Under the pieces are notes generated by a model. The model made no database searches, was not told the origin of the DNA, and saw only the letters and a list, made by a program, of their open reading frames with translations. Shown here piece by piece: positions 44,610 to 54,900 of a stretch of DNA of 64,000 bases. The DNA is from JAJRVM01 sp041752115. GTDB lineage: Bacteria > Planctomycetota > Planctomycetia > Pirellulales > Pirellulaceae. The position numbers and the translations under genes are program-made. The stretch is taken from contig JBGSHS010000360.1 in assembly GCA_041752115.1 (NCBI GenBank), positions 1-64,000 of the forward strand, read 5' to 3'. Positions within the stretch are counted from its first letter, which is position 1, and each line of letters begins with the position of its first letter.

Positions 44610-46793
44610 ATGAGCGATGCGCCAGCGACCAACGGCATAGCACAACGGCTTGGTCCCGTGCAGGCTTCGCTGCGCCCCGACCTGGAGGTCACACGCCATC
44701 TGTTTCGCGGCCAGCCCCAGTATGTGGTCCGCGATCCGCTGACCTTTCAGACGCACCAGTTCTCCCCGAGCGACTACCAGATCCTCATCGCGATCAACAG
44801 TTCGTCGACGCTGAGCGAGATCTTTCGGGCGCTGGTCGAACGGCATCAGTTGAGGATGGACCAGGAAGAGGGTTTCTATCAGTTCATTTTGACCTTGCAT
44901 CGGCTTAACTACCTGATCCTGCCGATCGCCGATGGCAAACTGCTCTACGAGCGCTTTGCAGGACGGCAGCGGTTGGCTCGTTGGAAGCAGATCACCGGTT
45001 TTCTGTTCCTGCGGATACCACTGGTCAATCCGGATGCCCTGCTCGATCGTACGGCCGATTATGTCCGCCCGCTCTTCACCCGGACCGCTCTGGCCGTCTG
45101 GTGCCTGATGATGTTGAGCGGTTTGGGAGTCCTATGGCAGCGGTGGGATGCCTTCCGCGATCCGGCACATTCCATCCTGGCCAATGAGACACTCCTTTTT
45201 CTCTGGTTCGCCTTGATTGGCCTGAAGGTCGTGCACGAATTCGGACACGCCTACGCCTGCAAGATATTTGGTGGTCGGGTCCCCGAGATGGGAGCCTTTC
45301 TGATCGCCTTCACGCCGTGTGCCTACATGGATGCTTCGTCGGCGTGGGGGTTTTCACGCACCAGAGATCGCGTCGTCGTCAGTCTGGCGGGGATGTACTT
45401 CGAGTCGATCGTGGCGTTCGCCGCACTGATGCTCTGGTGCTGGACCGAAGACCCATGGATCAGCTCCTGCGCTCACCATGTGGTGGTGCTGTCGAGCGTC
45501 GTGACAATCGGTTTCAATGTCAATCCGCTCATGCGGTATGACGGGTATTATGTTCTGAGTGATGTGACGGGGATCCCCAACCTGAGACAACGCAGCATGG
45601 AACAGTTCACGTCGATTCTCAAACGAGTGCTGCTGGGGATTCCGGCTCCATCTCCGGCCAGATCAACGGGAATGCGTCTGTTTCTGCTGAGCTACGGAAT
45701 CGCATCTGCCATCTACAAAGTCATGCTCGTCCTGGCCATCTGCACGATGATCGCTTGGAAGTTCTACCTGGTAGGTATCGGGCTGGCCGTCTTCTTTCTG
45801 GCCGGCATCATCTGGAGCACCTTGCGGCAGTCGCTGGGATATCTCTGGAGATCTCCCGAGACGCGGCCTGTGCGCATGCGCGCGATTGCGGTCAGCCTGA
45901 TTGCTCTCGTGGCCGTTCCCGCGGCCGTAGGGCTGCTGCCGGTCCCCGGCAGATCGGTGATTGCCGGCGTGCTGCAGACCGAAGACGACCGGGTGGTTTA
46001 CGCACAGGTCGATGGTTTCCTGCAACCGACGGATTGCCTGGCAGGCAGCTGGGTGCAGCAGGGAGAGGGCGTCTGTGAACTGAGCCACATCGATTTTCAG
46101 CAGCTCCTGGCCGAGACGCAGGCCCAGTGCGAAGTGGCACGCCTGCAGTACCTGCGTGGTGTTCAGCAGCATCCCCATGCGGCCGCAGCCGCGCAGCTTC
46201 GCTGGGCTCACGCCGAAGAAAGGCGAGATCACGCTGAGCAGGAGTTCGATCGACTGACCGTTCGCTCGCCCGTTTCAGGGCGAGTTGTGCAGATCGTGGA
46301 CCTGCAGGATGTCGGACAGTTCGTTCACAAGGGACAAGGAGTGGCGACGATCGGCGCCGGCGAGTGGATGGTCCGCTGCCTGGCCAGTGAGGAGGAGATC
46401 GCCGATGTACGACCGCGCGTCGGGCAGAAAGTCCGTGTGCGAATGCAACTCGATGGGGTGCGCGAACTGGCCGGTACCATTCATGAAGTGGCGGTACAGG
46501 GATCTCGCCAGGTCTTCTCGCCGACACTCACTCAGTTGGGCGGCGGCAATATTGCCGTTTCCACTCCGGCCGCGGCCACAGAGGTCTGGCAGGCCCATCA
46601 GACCATGTTCGAGATCCGGATCCGTTTGGATGACGAAGAGTTTGCTGCCAACAACGCTAATGCTCCTGCCTCGGCCGACCTGCTGTGGGATGCTCCCGCG
46701 ATGGTTCTCTTCTCAACCGCGCCGCAGACCTACGGAGCTTACATCGTGCGGCGCTGCCAACAGTTTCTGAACCGGTTGCGCATCAGCAGCTGA
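44610..46793 (+). CDS. PqqD-like / M50 site-2-protease-like membrane / HlyD fusion protein
   Basis: This 727-residue protein has three parts. Residues 25-105 resemble a PqqD-type peptide-binding domain (YVVRDPLTFQTHQFSPSDYQ, FILTLHRLNYL). Residues about 150-450 are multi-pass membrane with the M50 zinc motif HEFGH (209-213) and the second metal-ligand motif NPLMRYDGYY (Asn305, Asp311). Residues about 460-680 are a HlyD-type adaptor (VYAQVDGFLQP, alanine-rich hairpin, VRSPVSGRVVQI). Relatives of this fold occur in peptide-maturation and export loci. Here, with no ABC transporter nearby, it could be the inner-membrane translocation or processing component for the RTX protein (inference). The intact HExxH suggests real proteolysis. 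Confidence 0.88.
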   Translation: MSDAPATNGIAQRLGPVQASLRPDLEVTRHLFRGQPQYVVRDPLTFQTHQFSPSDYQILIAINSSSTLSEIFRALVERHQLRMDQEEGFYQFILTLHRLNYLILPIADGKLLYERFAGRQRLARWKQITGFLFLRIPLVNPDALLDRTADYVRPLFTRTALAVWCLMMLSGLGVLWQRWDAFRDPAHSILANETLLFLWFALIGLKVVHEFGHAYACKIFGGRVPEMGAFLIAFTPCAYMDASSAWGFSRTRDRVVVSLAGMYFESIVAFAALMLWCWTEDPWISSCAHHVVVLSSVVTIGFNVNPLMRYDGYYVLSDVTGIPNLRQRSMEQFTSILKRVLLGIPAPSPARSTGMRLFLLSYGIASAIYKVMLVLAICTMIAWKFYLVGIGLAVFFLAGIIWSTLRQSLGYLWRSPETRPVRMRAIAVSLIALVAVPAAVGLLPVPGRSVIAGVLQTEDDRVVYAQVDGFLQPTDCLAGSWVQQGEGVCELSHIDFQQLLAETQAQCEVARLQYLRGVQQHPHAAAAAQLRWAHAEERRDHAEQEFDRLTVRSPVSGRVVQIVDLQDVGQFVHKGQGVATIGAGEWMVRCLASEEEIADVRPRVGQKVRVRMQLDGVRELAGTIHEVAVQGSRQVFSPTLTQLGGGNIAVSTPAAATEVWQAHQTMFEIRIRLDDEEFAANNANAPASADLLWDAPAMVLFSTAPQTYGAYIVRRCQQFLNRLRISS

Positions 46794-47024
46794 CGTGAGC
46801 CCCGGCCCCCCGTGGTGGTGCAGCAAACCGTTCGGGGGCGTTTGGCCAGGGCGAGGCGGACAGAAAGATGAGATGACAAGAAGATGAGTTCAGAGATGGA
46901 TCTTTTTGTCACGCGATCTTTGTGTCTCCTACCTGCTGGTGAAACGGCGGGTGCGACGAACGGCGGACGAACGGCGATAGGTATGATCGCTCGTCGAGGC
47001 CCACGCTCGAAGCCAAGACGTTCG

Positions 47025-47375
47025 CTAGATGAGGGGAATGAACAGAACCCGATTCGCCAACTCCTCCTCTTCACAACACTCGGCAACCAACTCGAGATCG
47101 GAGGTACACTGCCCGATGCTCATCCCTTGCTGATGCGCGAAAATCAAGCCAGGGAAAGGTCGGCCCTCGCTCTGCCACTGACGCGCAATCCGCAGCAGAT
47201 CCACATCTTGGGAAACCAAGACACGCTGGAGTTCTCCCGCCCGTGCGAGCAGCATCTCGTCTGCAACTGCACGCGTGCCGTCTTCCTGACTGGTCAGCAC
47301 ATCAATGCCGCGGTGTCGCAAACCACCGGTAATTGCGGCGGGAACGTGCACGTCCATGTAGAAGCGAATGGCCAC
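47025..47375 (-). CDS. DUF5615 PIN-like protein, probable toxin
   Basis: This 116-residue protein matches the DUF5615/PIN-like (Mut7-C-related) family: an N-terminal FYMDVHVP strand with Asp, RHRGIDVLTSQEDGT, DEMLLARAGELQRVLVSQDVDLL and GLIFAHQQ. The acidic residues fit a PIN-type RNase centre. It begins with GTG directly after the stop of the upstream DUF433 gene, with no intervening base, so the two are translationally coupled. Confidence 0.82.
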   Translation of the reverse strand: MAIRFYMDVHVPAAITGGLRHRGIDVLTSQEDGTRAVADEMLLARAGELQRVLVSQDVDLLRIARQWQSEGRPFPGLIFAHQQGMSIGQCTSDLELVAECCEEEELANRVLFIPLI

Positions 47376-47684
47376 CTAGCTGGCTTCCCTTCGGCGACTC
47401 AGCAATGCGTCTCGCGAGAGCGGCGTCGGTGATCGATACGTGTCTGCCTCGCGGGCTCGATCACCCATCTGCGCGACGAGTTCGTCGTGGTGGTCATAGA
47501 AATAGGTGAGCGCCGCGTAGACCTCTTCAGGCCGCAGGTCCGTGTGCTGACGCAGTAATTCTTCGGCCGACCACCCGTGGTGGTAGTGTTCCGCCGCCAG
47601 ATGTAGCACCTTGTATCGCGTGCGCGCAATGCGTGCTGTTCCCTCATCGTCGAGCGAAAGGTGGGGATAGGATACAGTACTCAT
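47376..47684 (-). CDS. DUF433-family protein, probable antitoxin
   Basis: This 102-residue protein shows the DUF433 pattern: a short N-terminal strand (YPHLSLDDEG), TRYKVLHLAAEHYHHGWSAE and a DLRPEEVYAALTYFYDHHDEL helix. DUF433 proteins usually stand before DUF5615 PIN-like genes and are taken to be antitoxins. The C-terminal basic tail (LSRRREAS) is unusual but short. Confidence 0.82.
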   Translation of the reverse strand: MSTVSYPHLSLDDEGTARIARTRYKVLHLAAEHYHHGWSAEELLRQHTDLRPEEVYAALTYFYDHHDELVAQMGDRAREADTYRSPTPLSRDALLSRRREAS

Positions 47685-47850
47685 CAGGAGAATCTCCGCA
47701 CACCGTGGCCGATTTGTTGCGATTATGAATTCATCCTAATTGCCGGCCACACCAATTCGAATGGGCAGGGCTTGATCCGTGTAGCATCTGTCGATTGTAC
47801 CTCGATACCTGCAATCGGTCCATTCGTCCGGTGCCGCCACTAGGACGAGC

Positions 47851-48085
47851 GAACGGGGACAGGTACGTTTTCCGTAGCAAGCGAGGCTGTCTGGGATGTG
47901 AGCGATGGACACGACAGCATCTTGGGCCTCCGCTGTGAGGGGCTCAACACTTCGCTCACGCGGGCGTCTTCCAACGTAGAACCCATAACGCCACAATGCA
48001 GCGTCCCGTGCCATTACCATGTCACCACCACCACGACTTACCCATCTTGGCCACTCAACGAGCGAAATTGTACCTGTCCCCGTTC
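47851..48085. repeat. Segment bounded by a 16-bp inverted repeat
   Basis: GAACGGGGACAGGTAC at 47851-47866 is repeated as its exact reverse complement at 48070-48085, about 200 bp apart. This could be a small non-autonomous element; no target duplication was seen. Confidence 0.6.
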
Positions 48086-48363
48086 CCGTTCTGTCTGACA
48101 TTCCAGCAGGTCGCAACTTGGTTGGATCTCACGGAGCCACGGAGCTCACGGAGAAGAGGCAGAATGGCCAGAGATATCTTTGCACGTCTCGCCCATTTCC
48201 TCCCAACTTCGCTCTCCGTGTCACCGTGAGAGACAGACTGCCCTGTCAATCATGGCGTGGCGAGTGGTTCGTAACGTCCGCGGTAACGCTGCTGCGGACC
48301 ATCAGGAGCACGACAAATGGTGCTCGCCATAGAGTGCTACGGGCGGCGCGTTGGCAACTTGAA

Positions 48364-48380
48364 CACTGGCGAAGCCAGTG
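48364..48380. repeat. REP-like palindrome
   Basis: CACTGGC-GAA-GCCAGTG has the same stem as the palindromes at 41777 and 41854. Confidence 0.65.
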
Positions 48381-48609
48381 CCACAGCTACAGCCACGGTG
48401 ATTTGGCAGCTCAAGCTCTCGATCAGCCGGCCACGGACCGTTAGACTACAGTGGTTTCCATGCGACAGACCATGGGACGCTGAGAGCCCTAGGCAGTGAA
48501 TCCTCGAAATGCTGGCGTCGTACCGGAATTGTCGCACTGTGAAGCATGAATGTGGGGCCTTGGAAACGTGTTCCATCGTGTTATCCTCACCCTGCCAGGA
48601 GAACGGGTT

Positions 48610-49275
48610 ATGAAGTTGCCAGTCATGAAGAATACGGCGGCTGCTGTAGTGAAGCTCACGGTCGCGGGAACTGGGCTGTGGTGGCTCGCCATGGGTGTCA
48701 CTTTGGTACCGGCCCAGGAGTCGGCCAGTGCCAAAGTGTCAGCTGGTACCCAGGAGACAGCCAGCTCTCAGGAAGAGGCGATGAAGAAGTGGATGGCCTT
48801 TATTACGCCGGGTACCGACCATGAGCTCCTGAAATACAAAGTCGGCAAGTGGAAGATGCAGATCGAGATGTGGACGGCGCCCGGTGCGCCGCCGACCGTG
48901 TCGGAAGGGACGTCCGAGGGAAAGCTGATCATGGGCGGTCGCTATCTGTTGGACGAAACCCGCAGTACGCTTCAGGGCAACGCGTTTGAAGGCATGGGTA
49001 TCACGGGCTACGACAATCTGAAGAAACGATTCGTGTCGGTGTGGATCGACAATCTGGGCACAGGATTCACCATCAGTTCGGGAACGTACGATGAATCCTC
49101 CAAGACCTACAACTACACGACGATGACTCCGGACGTGATGGTGGGAGACTACAAGCGGACCCGGACCGTGGAGCGGATTGAACAAGATGACCAATGGGTG
49201 GTTGAGATGTACGACACGACGGCCGACGGTCAGGAGTTTCTGATGATGAAGGCGGTCTACACCAGAATGAAATAG
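48610..49275 (+). CDS. Secreted DUF1579 protein
   Basis: This 221-residue protein has a signal peptide (VKLTVAGTGLWWLAMGVTLVPAQ). The DUF1579 domain follows from about residue 60: HELLKYKVGKWKMQIEMW, EGKLIMGGRYLLDETRS, FEGMGITGYDNLKKRFVSVW, ERIEQDDQWVVEMYD. The family is an uncharacterised lipocalin-like beta-barrel common in planctomycetes. ATG 48610 has AGGAGA at the proper distance. The serine/glutamine-rich linker after the signal is typical of exported proteins. Confidence 0.87.
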   Translation: MKLPVMKNTAAAVVKLTVAGTGLWWLAMGVTLVPAQESASAKVSAGTQETASSQEEAMKKWMAFITPGTDHELLKYKVGKWKMQIEMWTAPGAPPTVSEGTSEGKLIMGGRYLLDETRSTLQGNAFEGMGITGYDNLKKRFVSVWIDNLGTGFTISSGTYDESSKTYNYTTMTPDVMVGDYKRTRTVERIEQDDQWVVEMYDTTADGQEFLMMKAVYTRMK

Positions 49276-49647
49276 GTCGAACGAAACCAGAACCTGGGAA
49301 ACAACAGGGATGGTCCGGCGACTTGCTGGGGTTGAACTGTTAGCGGCGTGGGTTCCCCGGGCGTCTAAACCGCAGAATATCGAACAAGGAATGTCCAATT
49401 ACCAAGTGGAAGAATCACGATTGCCGTCGTGCGAGTTTCCTCGTCCGTCGCCCGCGCTCTGCCTTCTCTTCCTTCTGCCATCTGCGGCTGGTTGTTGGAC
49501 ATTCTGCGGTTTCCTGTCGCATTCCAGGTGACTGTGCGCGATTCGTCATTCTTTTCGTCAGTGGGTATTTCGTCGTTCGTCATTCCATCTGTCTTTAGCC
49601 GTGGCGCGCTTTGGGATCGTGGTCATTGATAGGGAGGTGTAGGATCG
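49276..49647. other. Non-coding stretch with fold-back element
   Basis: This stretch holds one complete fold-back element (49369-49510) and a copy of the ATGACGAA-type repeat (about 49545-49585). No gene is seen. Confidence 0.5.
49369..49510. repeat. Fold-back (MITE-like) element, copy 1
   Basis: Its ends are near-perfect inverted repeats, ACCGCAGAATATC on the left and GACATTCTGCGGT on the right. Left and right inner arms are also related to those of the element at 51341, with about 50 bp of extra similarity to the left of each. Confidence 0.75.
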
Positions 49648-51258
49648 ATGGCTGTCAGGCGTTCTCGCGGGTTGTGGCTGGCCCTGTTGCTGATGCTGGC
49701 CTTGGAGGTCATCGTCTGGTATCAGCTGCGTGGGCCTGAGCCACGTGGCGCAGATGCTCCGGCCGACCTGTTTTCGGCAGCTCGGGCGCTGGCGATACTG
49801 GATCGCATTTTGGGCGATGAGAGGCCGCACCCGCTGGCGACGCCGGCCAACGACGCTGTGCGGGCGAGGCTGATCAGCGAGTTGGAGTCTTTGGGGCTGG
49901 ATGTGGAGATTCAGGAAAGTCCGATCGGATCGGGCGGCGCGACGCTCTACAACCTGCTGGCACGTTTGCCGGAGACAACGAGTGAGGGAAAGCCGCTGGT
50001 CCTGGCGACGCACTATGATTCGGTGCCTGCCGGACCAGGGGCCTCGGACGCAGGGTCATGCGTGGCGGCCTTGATCGAGACGGCACGCGCAATGAAAGAG
50101 GGAGGACCCTGGCGTCGTCCGGTCTATTTCCTCTTCACGGATGGCGAGGAGGCCGGGATGTTGGGCGCAGAGGCCTTTGCCGCGACGCATCCTCTCTCGC
50201 GAGAGGAGCCGATCGTCTTGAACTTTGACGCGCGGGGAACTTGCGGGGCCAGCCTGATGTACGAGACGCATCGCGGCAACTTGCCCGTCGTGCGGCTATT
50301 GGCTCGCCATCTTCCCATACCCTGTGTGACCGGCTCGTCGTTTGTAACGGTCTACCGCTACCTTCCCAACAACACCGACTTCACGATCTTCCGCCAGCAT
50401 GGGTGGATCGGCCTGAACTTTGCCTTCATCGGCGGCGCGCATCGCTATCACACGGCGGAAGACACGCTGGAGAATCTGAGTCTGCGCAGTCTGCAGCATC
50501 ACGGAGCCAATGCACTTGCGATAGGGCGTGCCATCGCCGGTGACGACACGCTGCAGCTGGAGGGAGTCTCCGAGGATGCCGTGTTTTTCGATGTCCTGGG
50601 TCTGGCGGTTGTGTATTATCCGCAGTCGTGGGGCGTGGCCCTGGCACTCATGGCCTGGTTGGTATTCGTCTTCCGATCGGTCTGGTCATTGCGGGGCCGA
50701 TCGGCTCTTCGCTGCCTGTTGGTCCTGCTGGCGCTCTTTGTCGTGACCGTCTTGGCATCAGTCGCGATCGCCTACGCATTGACGTGGGGGCTGCACGTTT
50801 TGGGAGTGCTGTGGAAAGGGCATGTTGCTTGGGGAGGACTGCTGTACGCCGTCTATTTCTTGCTGGCAGCTCTGCTGGTGTGGAAGGTGGGTCGGGTGCT
50901 GCTGGCTGATCTTGACCGCGACGTGATCTGGGCCATGCTCTGGGTTAGCTGGTCAGGAGCTGGAGTCGTGTTGGCAGTGGCCGTGCCGGGGCTCAGCTAC
51001 TTTCTGGTCGTGCCTTCGCTGCTCTGTGCCCTCTTGTTTCTGTTGCCCCTGGGGCCGGCAGTGCGCATGCCGCTGTCGGTGGTGGCGGCTTCGGTCATCT
51101 TGTTGCCGCTGGCCAATCTCGCGCCGGTTGCCTTGGGAGCGGGTGCCGGAATGGTGCTCAGTCCGGTGTTTGTGCTGGTGCTGTTCCCCTTGGTCCCCTA
51201 TTGTGGCGCGGAAGTGAGTACTGGCGGAGCGAGTCGGGGAGAACCTGCTGTCTGTTAA
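49648..51258 (+). CDS. M28-family zinc aminopeptidase with C-terminal membrane domain
   Basis: This 536-residue protein starts with one membrane helix (WLALLLMLALEVIVWY). An M28 peptidase domain follows with all metal and catalytic positions: THYDS, GASDAGS, DGEEAG, NFDARG and HRYHTAED. Residues about 320-520 form six or more further membrane helices. The layout is like ERMP1-type membrane aminopeptidases. The active site probably faces the periplasm. GGAGGTG precedes ATG 49648. Confidence 0.9.
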   Translation: MAVRRSRGLWLALLLMLALEVIVWYQLRGPEPRGADAPADLFSAARALAILDRILGDERPHPLATPANDAVRARLISELESLGLDVEIQESPIGSGGATLYNLLARLPETTSEGKPLVLATHYDSVPAGPGASDAGSCVAALIETARAMKEGGPWRRPVYFLFTDGEEAGMLGAEAFAATHPLSREEPIVLNFDARGTCGASLMYETHRGNLPVVRLLARHLPIPCVTGSSFVTVYRYLPNNTDFTIFRQHGWIGLNFAFIGGAHRYHTAEDTLENLSLRSLQHHGANALAIGRAIAGDDTLQLEGVSEDAVFFDVLGLAVVYYPQSWGVALALMAWLVFVFRSVWSLRGRSALRCLLVLLALFVVTVLASVAIAYALTWGLHVLGVLWKGHVAWGGLLYAVYFLLAALLVWKVGRVLLADLDRDVIWAMLWVSWSGAGVVLAVAVPGLSYFLVVPSLLCALLFLLPLGPAVRMPLSVVAASVILLPLANLAPVALGAGAGMVLSPVFVLVLFPLVPYCGAEVSTGGASRGEPAVC

Positions 51259-51956
51259 GGACACGGCAAGCAGGCATGAAAAGTCCAGCGTCTGCCCCGG
51301 GGGTTGAACCGTTGATGCCGTTGGTCACCGAGGCGTCTGAACCGCAGAATATCGAACAAGGAAGGTCCAATTTCCAAGTGAGAGAACCACGCTCGCCGGC
51401 GTCGACGATCGCTCGACTGACGCTCACGCGATACCTTCTCTTCCTTTGTCATTCTGCGGCTGGTTGTGGGATATTCTGCGGTCCTCGGTCGGATTCCAGG
51501 GACGCCGCGGGCGAGCGGAGTCAGCGCAGGGGAGGTCGTTGGGGCGTCCCAGCCCGGGACCAAGCCGAGGATCGCGCGCGAATCACCTCCGTGGCGGCTC
51601 ATTCACCCCGTTTTCCCGCTTCCAGCGGGATGATGTCAGCGGAAAAAAACGGTGGGGTGGCCGTTTGCATGGCTGACATGCCCTGAACTGCCTAGTAAGC
51701 TGAGGGTCTTGCAGTTGGCGCATGTGAAGGACCGGTGAGGACCTCGGCTTATCGAATCGAAGAGCGTGTCGCGAGCGTATGACCCGTGACATTGTCAGTC
51801 CAATACCGGTTCCGCTCCGTGCTGCGGTGAGGGGTGTGCACCCGATCGATGGGGCTTGTCCGCGAGGAGCGTATTTTCGTCCAGCCAGCGGGGCGAATTC
51901 GCGCGCTCGTTGCGATACCCTGATAACGAAACCAAGAGACGAGATGAGGAAATACC
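51259..51956. other. Non-coding stretch with fold-back element
   Basis: About 700 bases with copy 2 of the fold-back element (51341-51482). Sequence after about 51500 shows no gene; the promoter for the GH116-like gene is expected here. Confidence 0.45.
51341..51482. repeat. Fold-back (MITE-like) element, copy 2
   Basis: The terminal inverted repeats ACCGCAGAATATC and GATATTCTGCGGT are exact, 142 bp end to end, the same length as copy 1. The interior is partly conserved with copy 1. Confidence 0.8.
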
Positions 51957-54900
51957 ATGGCTGCAAACAAGAAGCCTGATTCGTTGACAGGGCCAAGCAC
52001 GTGCGATGAGACGAGTGGCTGCTGTTCGATGGATCGACGGATGTTCGTGAAGCTGGGCGGAGCCGGCTTGGCTGCCTGGGCGACCGCGGGCGTTTCCTTC
52101 GCCGCTGCTGGTCCGTTCAGTCAACAGGACACACTCGACCACTTCGTTCCGGTCGACAAGAAGCTTCAACCGGATTGGGTGAAGTCTCTTTTCGAGCGGG
52201 GCGAGTCGACCTGGTATGCAGGAGACGACTTGCGCACGATCGGCATGCCGGTCGGCGGCCTGTGCGCCGGGCAGGTTTATCTTACGGGTGACGGACGTTT
52301 GGTGTACTGGGGAATCTTCAATCAGCGGATCAACACCGGTTATGGCTCGCTGAACTACAAGGTGGGACGTGAACCGACCGAGATGGTCGAAGACAACAAA
52401 CAGATCATTCCTGCTCCCGATGTCGATCAGGGTTTCGTGCTGAAGGTCACGACCAGCCAGGCAGCGCAGGTGCGATCGCTGGATCGCGTCGGTTTCCCGC
52501 GAGTACGCTTCTGCGGCGAGTATCCTCTTGGCTACGTGAACTACGCCGCCGACGATTGCCCGCTGCAGGTCCAACTGGAGGCCTTTTCGCCCTTCATACC
52601 ACTCAATGCAGAAGACTCCTCGTTACCCGCCACTATTCTGAATTTCACCGTGAAAAACACGTCGTCCGAGACGGTTGAAGCGACGCTCGCCGGGTGGCTC
52701 CAGAACGCCGCACTTCACTACAGCAAAGATCGCTGCGCGCAAACCCATGTGCGGGTCAACAGCGTGACGAGCACCGACGAGCTGACCACTATCCTGCTGG
52801 GCACTCGCAAGGCCAAGCTCTCCGACGCGGCTGTGCGGCCTCCTGTTGTCTTTGCCGACTTCGAAGGAGGAAGCTATGGCCAGTGGAAGGTGGAAGGTGA
52901 GGCATTCGGGGAGGCTCCCGCTACGGGAACCTTGCCGCAGCAACAGCCGGTGGTCGGCTTCCGCGGCAAAGGGCTCGTCAACACTTATCTGGGAGGAAAT
53001 GACCGTTTGCAGGGCAAGCTGGTATCGCCGGCGTTCACGATCGAGCGACCCTTTATCAGCTTCCTGATCGGCGGCGGCCCCGACAACCGGACTGCAATCC
53101 GGTTGATTGTCGATGGGAAAGCGGTGGCGACAGCCAGCGGCAAGCAGAATGAACAACTTATACCCTGCAATTGGAATGTGGCGCAGCTGGCCGGCAAGTC
53201 GGCTCATCTGGAGATCGTGGACGAATCGCCCGAAGGCTGGGGACACATCAATCTTGACCAGATCGAGTTCCGGGACACACCCATGGTCGATCTGGTCGAG
53301 GACGCCTCGCAGTTACCGGACTTCGGGACAATGGCCCTTTCGGTACTGAAATGCAAGTCGCCGCTGATCAGTCTGGCGGTCCCTGAAGCCGCCAGCCCGA
53401 CTCAAATGCTCGAAGGCGACCAACTGGCCGATGAGAAGTTGGCGGAACGTCGCCTCGACCAGCGCCATCGGGGGGCGTTGGGTACGCAGTGGAAACTCAA
53501 GCCGGGTGAGACGGCCAACATCACCTTCGTGGTCGCCTGGCACATGCCGAACATGTACTTCCGCAATGAGCTGGTGCGCAATCAATACGCCGGGCGATTC
53601 AGCAATGCCGCCGAGGTGGCCGCATACGTGGCCGCGAACGAGGCGCTCTTGACGAGTCAGACGCGATTGTGGCACGACACCTATTACGACTCGACGCTCC
53701 CACACTGGCTGCTGGACCGACTCCACTCCACCTTGTGCAATCTGGCCACCGAGACCTGTCAGTGGTGGGAGAATGGCCGCTTCTGGGCTTTCGAAGGATG
53801 CGGCTGCTGCCACGGCACGTGCGGGCACGTATGGAACTACGAGCATGCCATGGCCCGACTCTTCCCGCAGTTGGAGCGATCGGTTCGCGAAATGCAGGAT
53901 TTCGCTCCAGGCGTCGGGTTCATTCCCGAAACCGGTGAGATCCGCTTCCGAGGTGAAGACTGGGAACTCTGGGCCGGCGACTCGCAGGGTGGTTATATTC
54001 TGAAAGCCTACCGCGAACACCAGCTGACCGGCGACAACGGGTTCCTCACCCGCAACTGGCCCCACATCCGTAAGGCGGTCCAGTTCCTGTTCGACCAGGA
54101 TGGGAATGCGGATGGTCTGCTGGAAGGAAGACAACACCAGACGTATGACGAGAACTACTACGGCCCCAACACGATGGTCGGATCGCTCTATCTGGGCGCC
54201 CTTCGCGCGGCGGAAGAGATGGCCAAGGAGATGGGCGACGAGCCGTTTGCTCAACAGTGCCGGGAGATCTTCGAGCGGGGCCGAGAGAACAGTGTCAAGC
54301 AGTTGTTCAATGGGGAGTATTACGTCCAGAAGGTCGATCTGGAGCAACATCCTGATTGGCAGTATGCCGACGGTTGCCTGGCCGATCAGATGTTCGGCCA
54401 GGGATGGGCTCATCAAGTCGATCTTGGTTACCTGTATCCGCGCGATACGGTAACCAGGTCACTCGAGTCGATTTGGAAGTATTGCTGGGCACCTGATGTG
54501 AAGCTGCAGAACGAACATCACGCGCCCGAACGGTGGTTTGCCTATCCGGGCGAAGCGGGGTTGTTCACCTGCACCTGGCCCAAGAGCAAGCATCTGGGCC
54601 CCAAGTCGACCCGCTATCGAGATGAAATCTGGACCGGGATTGAGTATCAGGTGGCCAATCACATGGCCTATGAAGGAATGCTTACCGAGGCCCTGGCGAT
54701 CTGCCGTGCCGTGCACGATCGGTATCATCCCTCCAAGCACAATCCGTTTAATGAAATCGAATGTGGCGATCACTATGCCCGGGCGCTGGCGAGCTGGGGC
54801 GTCTTGTTGGGACTTGCCGGGTTCGAATACCACGGCCCTCAGCGGCACATCGGCTTCTTGCCGAAGATCACGCCCGAGCAGTTCCGCTGCGTGTTCTCCA

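Larger units (their letters stand above)
47685..48609. other. Long non-coding stretch with inverted repeats
   Basis: About 925 bases without a believable gene. It contains a 16-bp inverted repeat (47851-47866 versus 48070-48085) and a REP-like palindrome (48364-48380). The rest may be remnants of dispersed elements. Confidence 0.5.

Noticed and set aside
46884..47432. 182-residue plus-strand frame
   Set aside because: Overlaps the toxin-antitoxin-like pair on the opposite strand and shows no domain of its own.
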